Positions 18,216 through 26,557 of a DNA stretch of 64,000 nucleotides are shown here, piece after piece. The stretch spans positions 89,820 through 153,819 of the forward strand of contig NZ_AJLL01000106.1 in assembly GCF_000317225.1 (NCBI RefSeq). Reading direction: 5' to 3'. The position numbers were made by a program, and so were the translations under genes. Numbering within the stretch: the stretch's first letter is position 1; each line of letters starts with the position of its first letter. Source of the DNA: Fischerella thermalis PCC 7521. Lineage in GTDB: Bacteria; Cyanobacteriota; Cyanobacteriia; Cyanobacteriales; Nostocaceae. A model generated the notes under the pieces. That model was not told the origin of the DNA. It ran no database searches and worked only from the letters and a program-made list of their open reading frames with translations.

Positions 18216-19148
18216 ATGACTCGGGGAATTTATATTATTGCCAATGATAAAGTCACTGATCATGCGATCGCACTCCTCAACAGTATTAGATTATATGACC
18301 AAGAAACACCAATTATCATGATTCCTTATGATGACAATTATCACAATATCGCTAACACTCTCAGCAAACATTACCAAGTTGGAATCTACGAAGATTTAGA
18401 TTTTATTGACCGACTTTCTCAGAAATTGCATGAAACCTTTGGGGGAAAATTTTTCGCTCGCCCTAATCAATTCCGTAAGCAGGCTTGTTGGTTTGGCCCC
18501 TTTGATGAATTTTTGTACATTGATACAGATATTGTTGTCTTTGAAAAAATTATTGATAATCTCAACTATCTTAATCAAGTAGACTTTATTTGTTGCGATT
18601 ATCAACACTTAGGCGGTATTCAGAATGTCTTTACACCTAAAGTTTTAACAGAAAAAGTATTTACTGAAAATGAACTAAAAGACATTTTTAATGGTGGTTT
18701 CTGGGGCGCTAAAAAAAACCTCATTTCCCAACAGGATTTATACGACACTTTTGCCGAATGTGCTGCTCATCCAGAGTATTTTGATTTCTCTCAAAAAACT
18801 TCTGATCAACCAATCATTAACTACATGCTCCTCAAGCGGATTTCTCGCCGTTTTAACATTGTCCGCCGCGAGGAAAAAGCACCAGGCAATTGGGCAGGAA
18901 CTCCCAATTTTAACATTAAGGAACATGTACTATTTGATCCGACAGTCAATCAACCACTACAATATCTACATTGGGCAGGTATTCGCATCCAACCTGGTTG
19001 TCCTTATTGGGAAATTTGGCAATATTACCGCAACTTAAATCCAGCTTTACCAGCAGCAGAGATACCTGCACCTGTTAAGAAAAATCAATGGCAAAGTAAA
19101 TTGGATAATTTGAAAAGTCGATTGCGCCAACTCAGGGCTAGTTTGTGA
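18216..19148 (+). CDS. DxD-containing transferase-like protein, second tandem relative
   Basis: A 310-residue protein starting MTRGIYIIANDKVTDHAIAL, with FDEFLYIDTDIVVFEKIIDN as the DxD region, FNGGFWGAKKN and LQYLHWAGIRIQPGCPYWEI. It is parallel in layout to the preceding gene and probably arose by duplication. A role in adding a sugar to the same glycan is inference. It ends the glycan island; the next features are two copies of the dispersed ladder repeat and a convergent oxidoreductase gene. Confidence 0.75.
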   Translation: MTRGIYIIANDKVTDHAIALLNSIRLYDQETPIIMIPYDDNYHNIANTLSKHYQVGIYEDLDFIDRLSQKLHETFGGKFFARPNQFRKQACWFGPFDEFLYIDTDIVVFEKIIDNLNYLNQVDFICCDYQHLGGIQNVFTPKVLTEKVFTENELKDIFNGGFWGAKKNLISQQDLYDTFAECAAHPEYFDFSQKTSDQPIINYMLLKRISRRFNIVRREEKAPGNWAGTPNFNIKEHVLFDPTVNQPLQYLHWAGIRIQPGCPYWEIWQYYRNLNPALPAAEIPAPVKKNQWQSKLDNLKSRLRQLRASL

Positions 19149-19195
19149 CTCAAAATAGGTATTATAGGTGGCAGAAAAATTGATTTTTGTTGAAA

Positions 19196-19375
19196 TCGAA
19201 CACCGATGAACACCGATGCACACCGATAATCCATCTGTGTTTATCTGTTTGTATTGGTATTGGATAATTATTATTCTTCCGACTTCGTGACAATTTGCAA
19301 AAAGTCGAACACCGATGAACACCGATGCACACCGATAATCCATCTGTGTTTATCTGTTTGTATCGGTGTTCGATA
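19196..19375. repeat. Two copies of the dispersed ladder repeat, 109 bases apart
   Basis: TCGAACACCGATGAACACCG begins at 19196 and again at 19305. Each copy continues through CACACCGATAATCCATCTGT to TTTATCTGTTTGTAT with almost no differences over some 60 bases. Between them lies the leader (ATTCTTCCGACTTCGTGACA) shared with 8.7 kb and 32.25 kb. They sit between the last transferase gene and the convergent oxidoreductase. ORFs across this block only read the repeat. Confidence 0.9.
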
Positions 19376-19397
19376 CAATAAAAATACATTTTGTAAA

Positions 19398-20552
19398 CTA
19401 CCAAACTCCTAAAAACTCTTCCAAACTAGGCACATCAACCCAGCTTGATTTCATATTTGATTCATGGGATAAATCCATCAGTAACTGAGAATAAACACCT
19501 TCTCGCAAAGATGGAGCTATTTCTTCTCCTTGATCAATTCCTCGTACCCATTGATCGACAACTCTCAGAAATGCAGAAATTCGACCATCAGCATAATTTT
19601 TGGGAAATATTAATCTATTAGGAATTTCGATTTCCGTTAATTGTTTACCAGGCTGAGAAGCCCAAACACGAAAACCGTGAATGTAGTCTTTTTGATTCTC
19701 GCTACCTAAAACTAGAGTACCGCGATCGCCATACACTTCCAACCAATGAGTACGCGGTGCATGTACAACCGCACTGATAGAAACTTGGCAAGGTGTCCCA
19801 TTTGCCAATTCCAGCATCAACATGCAGGTGTCATCGCTATTGACTGGCTTGAATTCGCCTGTGTTGGTGTCTGGACGTTGGGGTATAGCAGTAGTCAAAT
19901 GGGCGCTTAATCTGCGTACAGGACCAAATAGCCAGTTAATATAATCAAACGTATGGGAACCCAAAGAACCTAACGCACCACCACCTTTATCTTTTTGTGA
20001 ATACCAGTTCCAAGGACGAGAAGCATCAGCACGGGAGGAACCCAACCAATCAATTCTAATTAAGCGTTTGTTACCAACATAGCCTTGTGATAAAAGTTCC
20101 GAGAATAATTGCCAACCGGGTACAAATCGGAATTCAAAATCTACAGTGGCAATCACGCCTTTTGATTTTGCCAAAAAATAAAGTTCTTTAGCTTCGTCTA
20201 CGTTTAAAGTTACAGGTTTTTCAAGCAATAAATGTTTCCCGGCTTGCAAAACTTCCTTAGCCATTTCGTAGTGGAGAAACGGCGGTGTCGCGATGCTAAC
20301 TGCTTGGACTTCCTTTAAAGAAACAATATCTGTGATCGCATCACAAGCGTAAGGGATATTCTGTGATTGGGCGATCGCTTGGGCTTTTTCTATGTTGCGG
20401 TGATAAACAGCAACCACTGGGGTACGAGGATGTGCTTGAAATCCAGGAATATGGACTTTTTGACCGAACCCTGTACCAACAACTGCAACACCAATGGGTT
20501 GCTGATTTGCTGGACTGGGGTCAAAAGGTGTAACTTGGGGTGTGGACGACAT
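19398..20552 (-). CDS. Gfo/Idh/MocA-family NAD(P)-dependent oxidoreductase
   Basis: A 384-residue protein. The N-terminal Rossmann fold has GVAVVGTGFGQKVHIPGF. The family motif EKPVTLNVDEAKEL follows at about residue 112, and a C-terminal substrate domain includes FRFVPGWQLFSELL and the GSLGSHTFDYINWLFG segment with the expected histidine. Members oxidise or reduce sugars, inositol and similar polyols using NAD(P); the substrate is not readable. Its position beside the glycan island could mean nucleotide-sugar metabolism, but it is on the opposite strand, so this is a weak hint. Confidence 0.88.
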   Translation of the reverse strand: MSSTPQVTPFDPSPANQQPIGVAVVGTGFGQKVHIPGFQAHPRTPVVAVYHRNIEKAQAIAQSQNIPYACDAITDIVSLKEVQAVSIATPPFLHYEMAKEVLQAGKHLLLEKPVTLNVDEAKELYFLAKSKGVIATVDFEFRFVPGWQLFSELLSQGYVGNKRLIRIDWLGSSRADASRPWNWYSQKDKGGGALGSLGSHTFDYINWLFGPVRRLSAHLTTAIPQRPDTNTGEFKPVNSDDTCMLMLELANGTPCQVSISAVVHAPRTHWLEVYGDRGTLVLGSENQKDYIHGFRVWASQPGKQLTEIEIPNRLIFPKNYADGRISAFLRVVDQWVRGIDQGEEIAPSLREGVYSQLLMDLSHESNMKSSWVDVPSLEEFLGVW

Positions 20553-20740
20553 ATGTTTATTTAAGTAACTTCATTTGATAGCTTGCTTGGAAATTAAGTC
20601 CAAGTTTCATAGTTCAAGTCCGTTAAAACAGACTGAAATTTATATCCCATAAGCATTAGCTTACTTTGTCTCAAATATATACTGGTATTTGTCTCAAACA
20701 ACAAACAACCAAATTGAGTTTATTCACACCCATACCTTTC

Positions 20741-21922
20741 ATGCTATACAGAAGATTTGGCCGTACAGAATTACAAATGCCTGTGTTTTCTTGTGGAGGT
20801 ATGCGATACCAATATAAATGGCAAGATGTACCACAGTGGCAGATTCCAGGTGATAATCAGGCAAATTTGGAAGCGACAATTCAACGGGCAATAGAATTAG
20901 GCATTAATCATATCGAAACTGCCCGTGGTTATGGTACTTCTGAAATGCAATTGGGGAGGATTTTACCTAAACTTAAGCGTGAAAAATTGATTGTTCAGAC
21001 TAAAGTCAGTCCTCAGGCAGATGCAAAATTATTTTTAAAGGAATTTGAAAAATCATTAAAATATCTGCGTTTAGACTATATTGATTTACTAGGAATTCAT
21101 GGTATCAACAATGCTGAATTATTAAACTACACTATCCGAGCGGATGGTTGTTTAGAAGTTGCAAAAAAGCTAAAAGCCCAAGGTAAAGTTAGGTTTATTG
21201 GCTTTTCTACCCATGCTCCTACAGATATTATTATTCAGACAATTAACACTAATCAATTTGATTATGTTAATTTGCACTGGTATTACATTAATCAAGTTAA
21301 TTGGTCTGCGATTGAGGCTGCTACTCACCATGACATGGGTGTATTTATTATTAGCCCATCTGATAAGGGAGGGAAGTTATACGATCCACCGCAAAAGTTA
21401 GTCGAACTTTGCGCCCCTTTGAGTCCGATGGTATTTAACGATTTATTTTGTTTGAGTCATCCCCAAGTACATACTCTCAGTTTAGGCGCAGCAAAACCAA
21501 CAGACTTTGATGAACACCTAAAAACTTTAGATTTGCTGGGTAACGCCTCAGAAATTTTGCCGCCTATTTTGGCACGATTAGAGAAAGAAGCGATGACAAT
21601 TTTAGGAGAAGATTGGGTCAAAACCTGGCATGTCAATTTGCCCACCTACGAACAAACTCCTGGACAGGTGAATATTCCAATAATTTTGTGGCTGTGGAAT
21701 TTAGCGATCGCCTACGATATGGTAGACTACGCCAAAATGCGCTACAACCTGCTTGGCAATGGTAGTCACTGGTTCCCTGGTAACAAAGTAGACCAAATAG
21801 ACAAACTAGATTTGCACCAGTGTCTCAAACGCAGTCCCCATGCAGATAAAATTCCTCGCATCCTTACACAAGCACACCAACTCCTACAAGGAGAAGCAGT
21901 ACAGCGATTATCACGGAGTTAA
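20741..21922 (+). CDS. Aldo/keto reductase
   Basis: A 393-residue protein starting MLYRRFGRTELQMPVFSCGG, the usual family beginning. An in-frame TTG at 20666 would add 25 atypical residues. The barrel shows HIETARGYGTSEMQLG (Tyr64), KLIVQTKVSPQ and LDYIDLLGIHGINN, giving the Tyr, Lys and His of the tetrad. The usual tetrad Asp position appears to be Glu59. The C-terminal extension after about 290 is longer than in simple family members. NADPH-linked carbonyl reduction is expected, with unknown substrate. It is divergent from the oxidoreductase at 19.4-20.5 kb. Confidence 0.85.
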   Translation: MLYRRFGRTELQMPVFSCGGMRYQYKWQDVPQWQIPGDNQANLEATIQRAIELGINHIETARGYGTSEMQLGRILPKLKREKLIVQTKVSPQADAKLFLKEFEKSLKYLRLDYIDLLGIHGINNAELLNYTIRADGCLEVAKKLKAQGKVRFIGFSTHAPTDIIIQTINTNQFDYVNLHWYYINQVNWSAIEAATHHDMGVFIISPSDKGGKLYDPPQKLVELCAPLSPMVFNDLFCLSHPQVHTLSLGAAKPTDFDEHLKTLDLLGNASEILPPILARLEKEAMTILGEDWVKTWHVNLPTYEQTPGQVNIPIILWLWNLAIAYDMVDYAKMRYNLLGNGSHWFPGNKVDQIDKLDLHQCLKRSPHADKIPRILTQAHQLLQGEAVQRLSRS

Positions 21923-21991
21923 TGTGACAAAATCTACGAAAATAATAACTGCAAACTAATTTCACTAAATTTATTTACTTCAGTCACCCTT

Positions 21992-22753
21992 ATGATTTTT
22001 CAACGTCGACACTTTTTGGTTCTACTTGGTGCAGGTGTAGGTGCTTTTGCTTTAGATGCTTGTGCTTCCGCCAATACACCCACTCCCAGCCCTCCTGCTA
22101 CTCCTATTCCTACTCCTACTCCTACTCCCCCAGGTAGTTCAGGAGCAATTCAACTACCACCTTTACCTTATGATTACAATGCCCTAGAACCACACATTGA
22201 TGAAGCTACAATGCGCTTCCATCATGACAAACACCATGCAACTTATGTCAAAAATCTGAATGCTGCATTGGATAAATATCCAGTTCTCAAAAACAAAAAT
22301 GTAGAAGATTTACTGCGTAATCTCAACAGCGTCCCTGAAGATATTCGCACAACGGTACGCAATAATGGTGGTGGTCATATTAACCACTCGATGTTTTGGC
22401 TGATTATGAAACCAGATGGTGGTGGTGAACCAACTGGAGCGATCGCTAACGCTATCCAAGACAATTTTGGCAGTTTTGCAAATTTCAAAAAGCAGTTTAA
22501 CGATGCTGGGAGTAAACTTTTTGGTAGTGGTTGGGTTTGGCTTGTGCGTAACCCAGATGGCAAGCTTGAGGTTGTCACTACACCCAATCAGGACACTCCC
22601 CTGAGTGAAGGCAAATATCCAATAATCGGTAATGATGTATGGGAACATGCTTATTACCTCAAATACCAAAACCGCCGCGCCGATTATTTAGACGCTTGGT
22701 GGAATGTGCTGAACTGGGATGAAATAAACAAACGATTCGCAGCAGCAACTTAA
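21992..22753 (+). CDS. sodA: Exported superoxide dismutase, Mn type
   Basis: A 253-residue protein. An N-terminal export region has twin Arg ([13 protein letters not shown]) and LDAC near residue 24, possibly a lipobox, followed by a Thr-Pro-rich linker to about 48. The SOD domain then begins [16 protein letters not shown]. Metal ligands by family position are His77, His132, Asp215 and His219, and [11 protein letters not shown] resembles Mn enzymes. It converts superoxide to oxygen and peroxide, here at the membrane, periplasm or lumen rather than in the cytosol. Membrane-bound Mn-SOD is known in Anabaena-type cyanobacteria. The choice between Tat, lipoprotein and uncleaved anchor is not settled. 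Confidence 0.93.
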   Translation: MIFQRRHFLVLLGAGVGAFALDACASANTPTPSPPATPIPTPTPTPPGSSGAIQLPPLPYDYNALEPHIDEATMRFHHDKHHATYVKNLNAALDKYPVLKNKNVEDLLRNLNSVPEDIRTTVRNNGGGHINHSMFWLIMKPDGGGEPTGAIANAIQDNFGSFANFKKQFNDAGSKLFGSGWVWLVRNPDGKLEVVTTPNQDTPLSEGKYPIIGNDVWEHAYYLKYQNRRADYLDAWWNVLNWDEINKRFAAAT

Positions 22754-22817
22754 GCAATTATTAGTTTGTAGGCGCTATAAATTTAATTTTTATTTGCGAC
22801 GCTTTCACGTTTGTGGT

Positions 22818-22937
22818 GAATGGGTTCTCGTTCATAAATAACGTCAAGACGTTAGTCATAAATGTCTTAATGTTCCTTATGAATGGGTTCTCGTTCATAA
22901 ACAACGTCAAGACGTTAGTCACAAATGTCTTAATTTT
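22818..22937. repeat. 63-bp direct tandem duplication with internal palindrome
   Basis: GAATGGGTTCTCGTTCATAA starts at 22818 and again at 22881. Both copies run through ACGTCAAGACGTTAGTCA to AAATGTCTTAAT with very few changes. The palindrome AACGTCAAGACGTT occurs in each. The block lies in the 364-base space between sodA and rsmG, which contains no gene. Confidence 0.9.
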
Positions 22938-23010
22938 CTATATGAAATCGTTATGTTACTACGCATTATCGTAAATTTTCTTAAAAATAAAACTTGCAAA
23001 GCATAGTTTT

Positions 23011-23082
23011 CTTAGTGTCTTAGTGTCTTAGTGGTGAAAAAATAAATCTTAAATTTAACCACCAAAACACCAAGACACCAAG
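23011..23082. repeat. Inverted repeat of CTTAGTGTCTTAGTGG type
   Basis: CTTAGTGTCTTAGTGGTG and its near reverse complement CACCAAAACACCAAGACACC flank an A/T-rich centre. A very similar element lies at 49291-49356. It sits upstream of rsmG and may form a hairpin in RNA. Confidence 0.8.
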
Positions 23083-23117
23083 CCGAATCGTAAAAAAGTT
23101 AAGGTGAGAGTGAAACT

Positions 23118-23873
23118 GTGAACGACTCAACCACGCCTTCTTTACCAGAATTGCCAGAGATATGGCAGCAAACTCTCAATTGGCAACCGACCACTAAACA
23201 GCAAGTACAATTGCAGAGGTTGTATGAATTAATTTTAGAAGGTAATCAAAAGCTTAATTTAACTAGGATCACTGACCCCCAGGAATTTTGGGAAAAACAT
23301 CTGTGGGATTCTCTGCGGGGAGTTGCACTCTTATTAAGAGTTGGGGAGAAAGATTTCGCTTCACCACCCCACCACTTCATTGATATTGGTACAGGTGCGG
23401 GTTTTCCTGGTATTCCTGTAGCGATCGCACTGCCTGATTGTACTGTCACACTTGTGGATTCTACTCGCAAAAAAATAGCTTTTCTGGAACAGATCTTACC
23501 TGAGTTAGCACTGGAGAATGTTAAAACGTTAACTGGCAGAGCAGAGGAAATTGGTCAGCAGTCACAGTACCGCCAAAACTACGATGTCGCCATGATTCGC
23601 GCTGTTAGTAATGCATCAGTTTGTGCGGAATATACTTTGCCATTACTCAAACAAGGTGGTTTAGCCATTATTTACCGGGGTAATTGGACAGAAGAGGAAA
23701 CTACAGCTTTAACAGATGCTGTGAAACTGCTTGGTGGTGAAATAGAAGCAATTGAACAATTTACCACTCCTTTGAGTAAAAGTCTTCGTCATTGTTTGTA
23801 CTTGCGGAAGATTGCAACTACACCAGCTAAATTTCCCCGTGCTGTCGGTATACCGACACACAAACCTCTTTAA
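23118..23873 (+). CDS. rsmG: 16S rRNA (guanine527-N7)-methyltransferase RsmG
   Basis: A 251-residue protein starting at GTG, preceded by an AAGGTGAGAG stretch. It has the SAM-binding motif FIDIGTGAGFPGIPVAIA at about 87-104, preceded by GNQKLNLTRITDPQEFW, the typical RsmG N-terminal signature. The second half shows NYDVAMIRAVSNASVCAEYT. It methylates G527 of 16S rRNA near the decoding centre. It is a single gene, followed by an inverted repeat that could end transcription. Confidence 0.95.
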   Translation: MNDSTTPSLPELPEIWQQTLNWQPTTKQQVQLQRLYELILEGNQKLNLTRITDPQEFWEKHLWDSLRGVALLLRVGEKDFASPPHHFIDIGTGAGFPGIPVAIALPDCTVTLVDSTRKKIAFLEQILPELALENVKTLTGRAEEIGQQSQYRQNYDVAMIRAVSNASVCAEYTLPLLKQGGLAIIYRGNWTEEETTALTDAVKLLGGEIEAIEQFTTPLSKSLRHCLYLRKIATTPAKFPRAVGIPTHKPL

Positions 23874-23883
23874 TTTGCAATTG

Positions 23884-23912
23884 TCATTAGTCATTTGTTA
23901 ATTGACTAATGA
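23884..23912 (+). terminator. Hairpin after rsmG
   Basis: TCATTAGTCA pairs with TGACTAATGA across a nine-base loop, just after the rsmG stop. There is no T-run, so rho-independent function is uncertain. Further TGACTAATGAC-type repeats follow. Confidence 0.5.
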
Positions 23913-24046
23913 CACTTGATCTCTTCCCAGATGACTAATGACTTAAATTAGATTAAAGTTAAAAAGTGTAAAGAATTATCAGTTTTCCTCTAATCTTTTA
24001 AAACAACTTGTTCACGTCTACTGTAGAGAATCGTATAAAAAAGTCC

Positions 24047-24853
24047 ATGCAGCATTGTTTTTGGCGACGAATTCTGGTATTTTGTGCAGTGTTTTTCTTG
24101 GCAGGGTCAATTTGGGCAACCCATCCTCCTTACGCTCATGCTTACGACAATCCAGAGTTACTACCAGACACCCCAACCCCAGTCGTAGACTTAGCCAAAT
24201 CGCTTACCTCTGCTCAGGAAGAAAACCTTGTTAGAAAACTAGAACAATTTGAAGCTGAAACCGGTTGGAAGTTGAGAGTTTTAACTCAGTATGACCGTAC
24301 GCCTGGTTTAGCAGTTAAAAACTTTTGGAAACTTGATGATAAAAGTGTTTTATTAGTTGCTGATGCCAGTGGTGGTAATATTCTCAATTTCAACGTCGGC
24401 GATGCAGTTTATAAGTTGCTACCCCGCACATTTTGGGTAGAACTACAAACACGCTTTGGCAACTTATACTTTGTACGAGAAGAAGGCGAAGACGGAGCAA
24501 TTATACAAGCTTTAGAATCAATTGAAACTTGTTTGCGTCAAGGCGGTTGCCGTGTTGTTCCTGGATTGCCTAAAGAGCAGTGGATTCTGACTTTGATTAG
24601 CTCAATCATTGGTGGAATTGTGTGTGGATTTGCGGCTCAACCCCGGCGTGACGGACAAGTTATTGCTTGGCAATGGGCTTTAATTTTTTCTCCTCTGTGG
24701 GGAATCTTGTTTATCGCTTTCGGTATTGGGCCTGTAGTATCCCGCACCTCTGACTGGCTACCTTTAGTTCGCAATATAGCTGGTTTTCTCATCGGTGTAT
24801 TAGTTGCCTACTTATCTAACTTTTTCAATCGCTCTTCAGCATCGGAAATGTGA
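24047..24853 (+). CDS. psb32: TPM-domain membrane protein, Psb32-like
   Basis: About 268 residues from the ATG giving MQHCFWRRILVFCAVFFLAG; a TTG at 24008 would add 13. A cleavable signal peptide (ending near AHAYDNPELLPDTPTPVVDL) is followed by a TPM (DUF477) domain at about 35-170, with SLTSAQEENLVRKLEQFEAE and TGWKLRVLTQYDRTPG. Two or three membrane helices follow near the C-terminus. Cyanobacterial proteins of this layout are named Psb32 and are linked to photosystem II repair and protection from photodamage. The exact role of this copy is inferred from the family. Confidence 0.7.
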   Translation: MQHCFWRRILVFCAVFFLAGSIWATHPPYAHAYDNPELLPDTPTPVVDLAKSLTSAQEENLVRKLEQFEAETGWKLRVLTQYDRTPGLAVKNFWKLDDKSVLLVADASGGNILNFNVGDAVYKLLPRTFWVELQTRFGNLYFVREEGEDGAIIQALESIETCLRQGGCRVVPGLPKEQWILTLISSIIGGIVCGFAAQPRRDGQVIAWQWALIFSPLWGILFIAFGIGPVVSRTSDWLPLVRNIAGFLIGVLVAYLSNFFNRSSASEM

Positions 24854-24974
24854 TTTCGTCAATTGTCAGTGGTCAATGGTCAATTGGAAATTCTCTGTAC
24901 TTTTGACTATGGGCAATTGACTATGGACTATGAACTATGGACAATTGACACTTGACTATTTAAGCTGAAATCCA

Positions 24975-25595
24975 ATGGAATGGCACATAACTGATGCTGA
25001 GAGTTTAGCAATTATTGATAGCGAGATTGGCGAACATGTCTTTTCACCTGCCGAGTATGAAATTGTTCGGCGGGTGATTTATAGCACGGCTGATTTTGAG
25101 TACAAATCTTTGATTCGTTTTTCTGAGCGTGCTTTGCAAGCTGGAGCAGCAGCTTTAGCTTCACGCACAACTATTATTGTAGATGTGCCGATGGTACAAG
25201 TAGGTATTAATTACGATATTCAAAGTACTTTTGCTAACGCTGTATATTGCAGCATGGATACACCTACCCGTCCTCAAAAAGAAAAAACTAAAGCAGCTTG
25301 GGGAATCGAAACTTTAGCTAAACGTTATCCAGAGGGCTTATTTGTAATTGGTCAAGCACAAACAGCTTTGTCTAGATTAGTTGATTTAATAGAAGCAGAA
25401 GAAATAAGACCAGCTTTGGTGATTGCTACGCCACCAGGTTTTATCAGCATAGATAAAGATAAAGAACGCTTGCAAGATTCTCTGACGCCAAACATTACAA
25501 TCGACAGCCGCAAAGGTGGAGCATTAGTTGCAACTGCGATCGTTGATGGTCTAATAGATTTGGCTTGGCAAGCCTATGGAAAAGCGAGGGGATAG
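24975..25595 (+). CDS. cobH: Precorrin-8X methylmutase (cobalamin biosynthesis)
   Basis: A 206-residue protein of normal family length. It contains RVIYSTADFEYKSLIRFSE, TTIIVDVPMVQVGI and RPALVIATPPGFISIDKDKE, all typical of CobH/CbiC. The enzyme moves a methyl group from C-11 to C-12 of the corrin precursor to form hydrogenobyrinate. The reference CobH has a catalytic His in an MVHACG motif; the aligned place here is Tyr36 (VIYSTA). This may be normal for the cyanobacterial subgroup or may mark altered chemistry. It stands alone, away from other visible cob genes, after a repeat-filled spacer. Confidence 0.88.
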   Translation: MEWHITDAESLAIIDSEIGEHVFSPAEYEIVRRVIYSTADFEYKSLIRFSERALQAGAAALASRTTIIVDVPMVQVGINYDIQSTFANAVYCSMDTPTRPQKEKTKAAWGIETLAKRYPEGLFVIGQAQTALSRLVDLIEAEEIRPALVIATPPGFISIDKDKERLQDSLTPNITIDSRKGGALVATAIVDGLIDLAWQAYGKARG

Positions 25596-25641
25596 AGGAT
25601 CGGGGATTGGGAATTAGTTATTAATTATTCTCTGTGACACC

Positions 25642-25680
25642 CCTCACACTCCTCATACTCCTCATACTCCTCACACTCCT
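25642..25680. repeat. 9-bp tandem array (CTCACACTC type)
   Basis: CCTCACACT, CCTCATACT, CCTCATACT and CCTCACACT follow one another with a 9-base period. The same array, as reverse complement, occurs at 37871-37914. It lies immediately before the stop of the next minus-strand gene. Confidence 0.85.
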
Positions 25681-25682
25681 TT

Positions 25683-26396
25683 TTACTCCCATTCTTCCAC
25701 TCTTCTCCCCTTTTGTTCCTCAGGGGGACGACGTCTGCGGGGTCTTTCTGATGGGCGATCGCGTAAACGACGACTCACTTCAGGAAAATAATCTCGCCGC
25801 AAATAAGGATAATCACTAACCCACAAATCCCGGCTAGGAATATAGATATCGGTAATTTCTTCAATTTTGCTCAAATCTGGACGATTTGACATTACCAGCA
25901 TTTCTACTTTTTGACCACGAGCAATTACTTTATGCTCTACCCGTAGTGGCGCTCTGAGTTGGGCTGTAAATCCGGTTTCGTCACCTACTTCCAGGTTGAT
26001 TCGCTTTTCCCGGTTTTCTACTATTACCAAATCACCTTTGTTGTCAACGGTTTCCTGTTTACCAATCAATTCGTCTGTAATCCACCAATCCAAAACCCGA
26101 CCACGGAAAAAGCCACTGTATTTGTAACGGCGACATTTGGCATTGCGCATACTCGCCCAAAATACAGGTCCCCACAGCCAGTAAAAAGCACCAATTACTC
26201 CCAGTACAAATAGAATGGGACCAAAACCAGGCATGGCAAAAAGCCTTACCAACACATAAACAGCTGCAATGACAACAGAAATTAACAGCCTCTGTAAAAA
26301 ATCCGGAAATTTTCCCCAGTAATACTTATACTGCGGACCAGTGGCGATTAAAGGAATGAGTTGATTAAATTTTTGGCGAGTCAATGGGACAAGCAT
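25683..26396 (-). CDS. Conserved membrane protein of unknown function
   Basis: A 237-residue protein. Two hydrophobic segments lie at about 36-80 (LISVVIAAVYVLVRLFAM and ILFVLGVIGAFYWLWGPVFW). A soluble C-terminal part has INLEVGDETGFTAQLRAPLR and VEMLVMSNRPDLSKIEEITD, and the tail is rich in Arg, Pro and Glu. I recall similar cyanobacterial proteins sometimes labelled phosphate ABC transporter permease, but it does not look like a transporter permease. A role at the membrane is all that can be said. It has its own promoter region toward dapB, with AATTACC repeats at 26496-26520 in the spacer. Confidence 0.65.
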   Translation of the reverse strand: MLVPLTRQKFNQLIPLIATGPQYKYYWGKFPDFLQRLLISVVIAAVYVLVRLFAMPGFGPILFVLGVIGAFYWLWGPVFWASMRNAKCRRYKYSGFFRGRVLDWWITDELIGKQETVDNKGDLVIVENREKRINLEVGDETGFTAQLRAPLRVEHKVIARGQKVEMLVMSNRPDLSKIEEITDIYIPSRDLWVSDYPYLRRDYFPEVSRRLRDRPSERPRRRRPPEEQKGRRVEEWE

Positions 26397-26557
26397 TCGG
26401 ATTTTGGATTTTGGATTTTAGATTTTGGATTGGAGATGGAAAATGTATACCAAGTTGGTTTTATTGATCATAGGTAATGTGGAATGGGGAAAAGGCTAAT
26501 TACCAATTACCAATTACCAGCTTGACAGATGACATAAACATTCAAACCAACCAGATA

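Noticed and set aside
19047..19404. Two minus-strand ORFs after the last transferase gene
   Set aside because: Both are translations of the duplicated ladder repeat and share CIGVHRCS-like runs. They are not genes.
25636..25690. Tandem 9-bp array as a CRISPR-like array
   Set aside because: The units are contiguous, only nine bases long and have no spacers. No cas gene is in the window.
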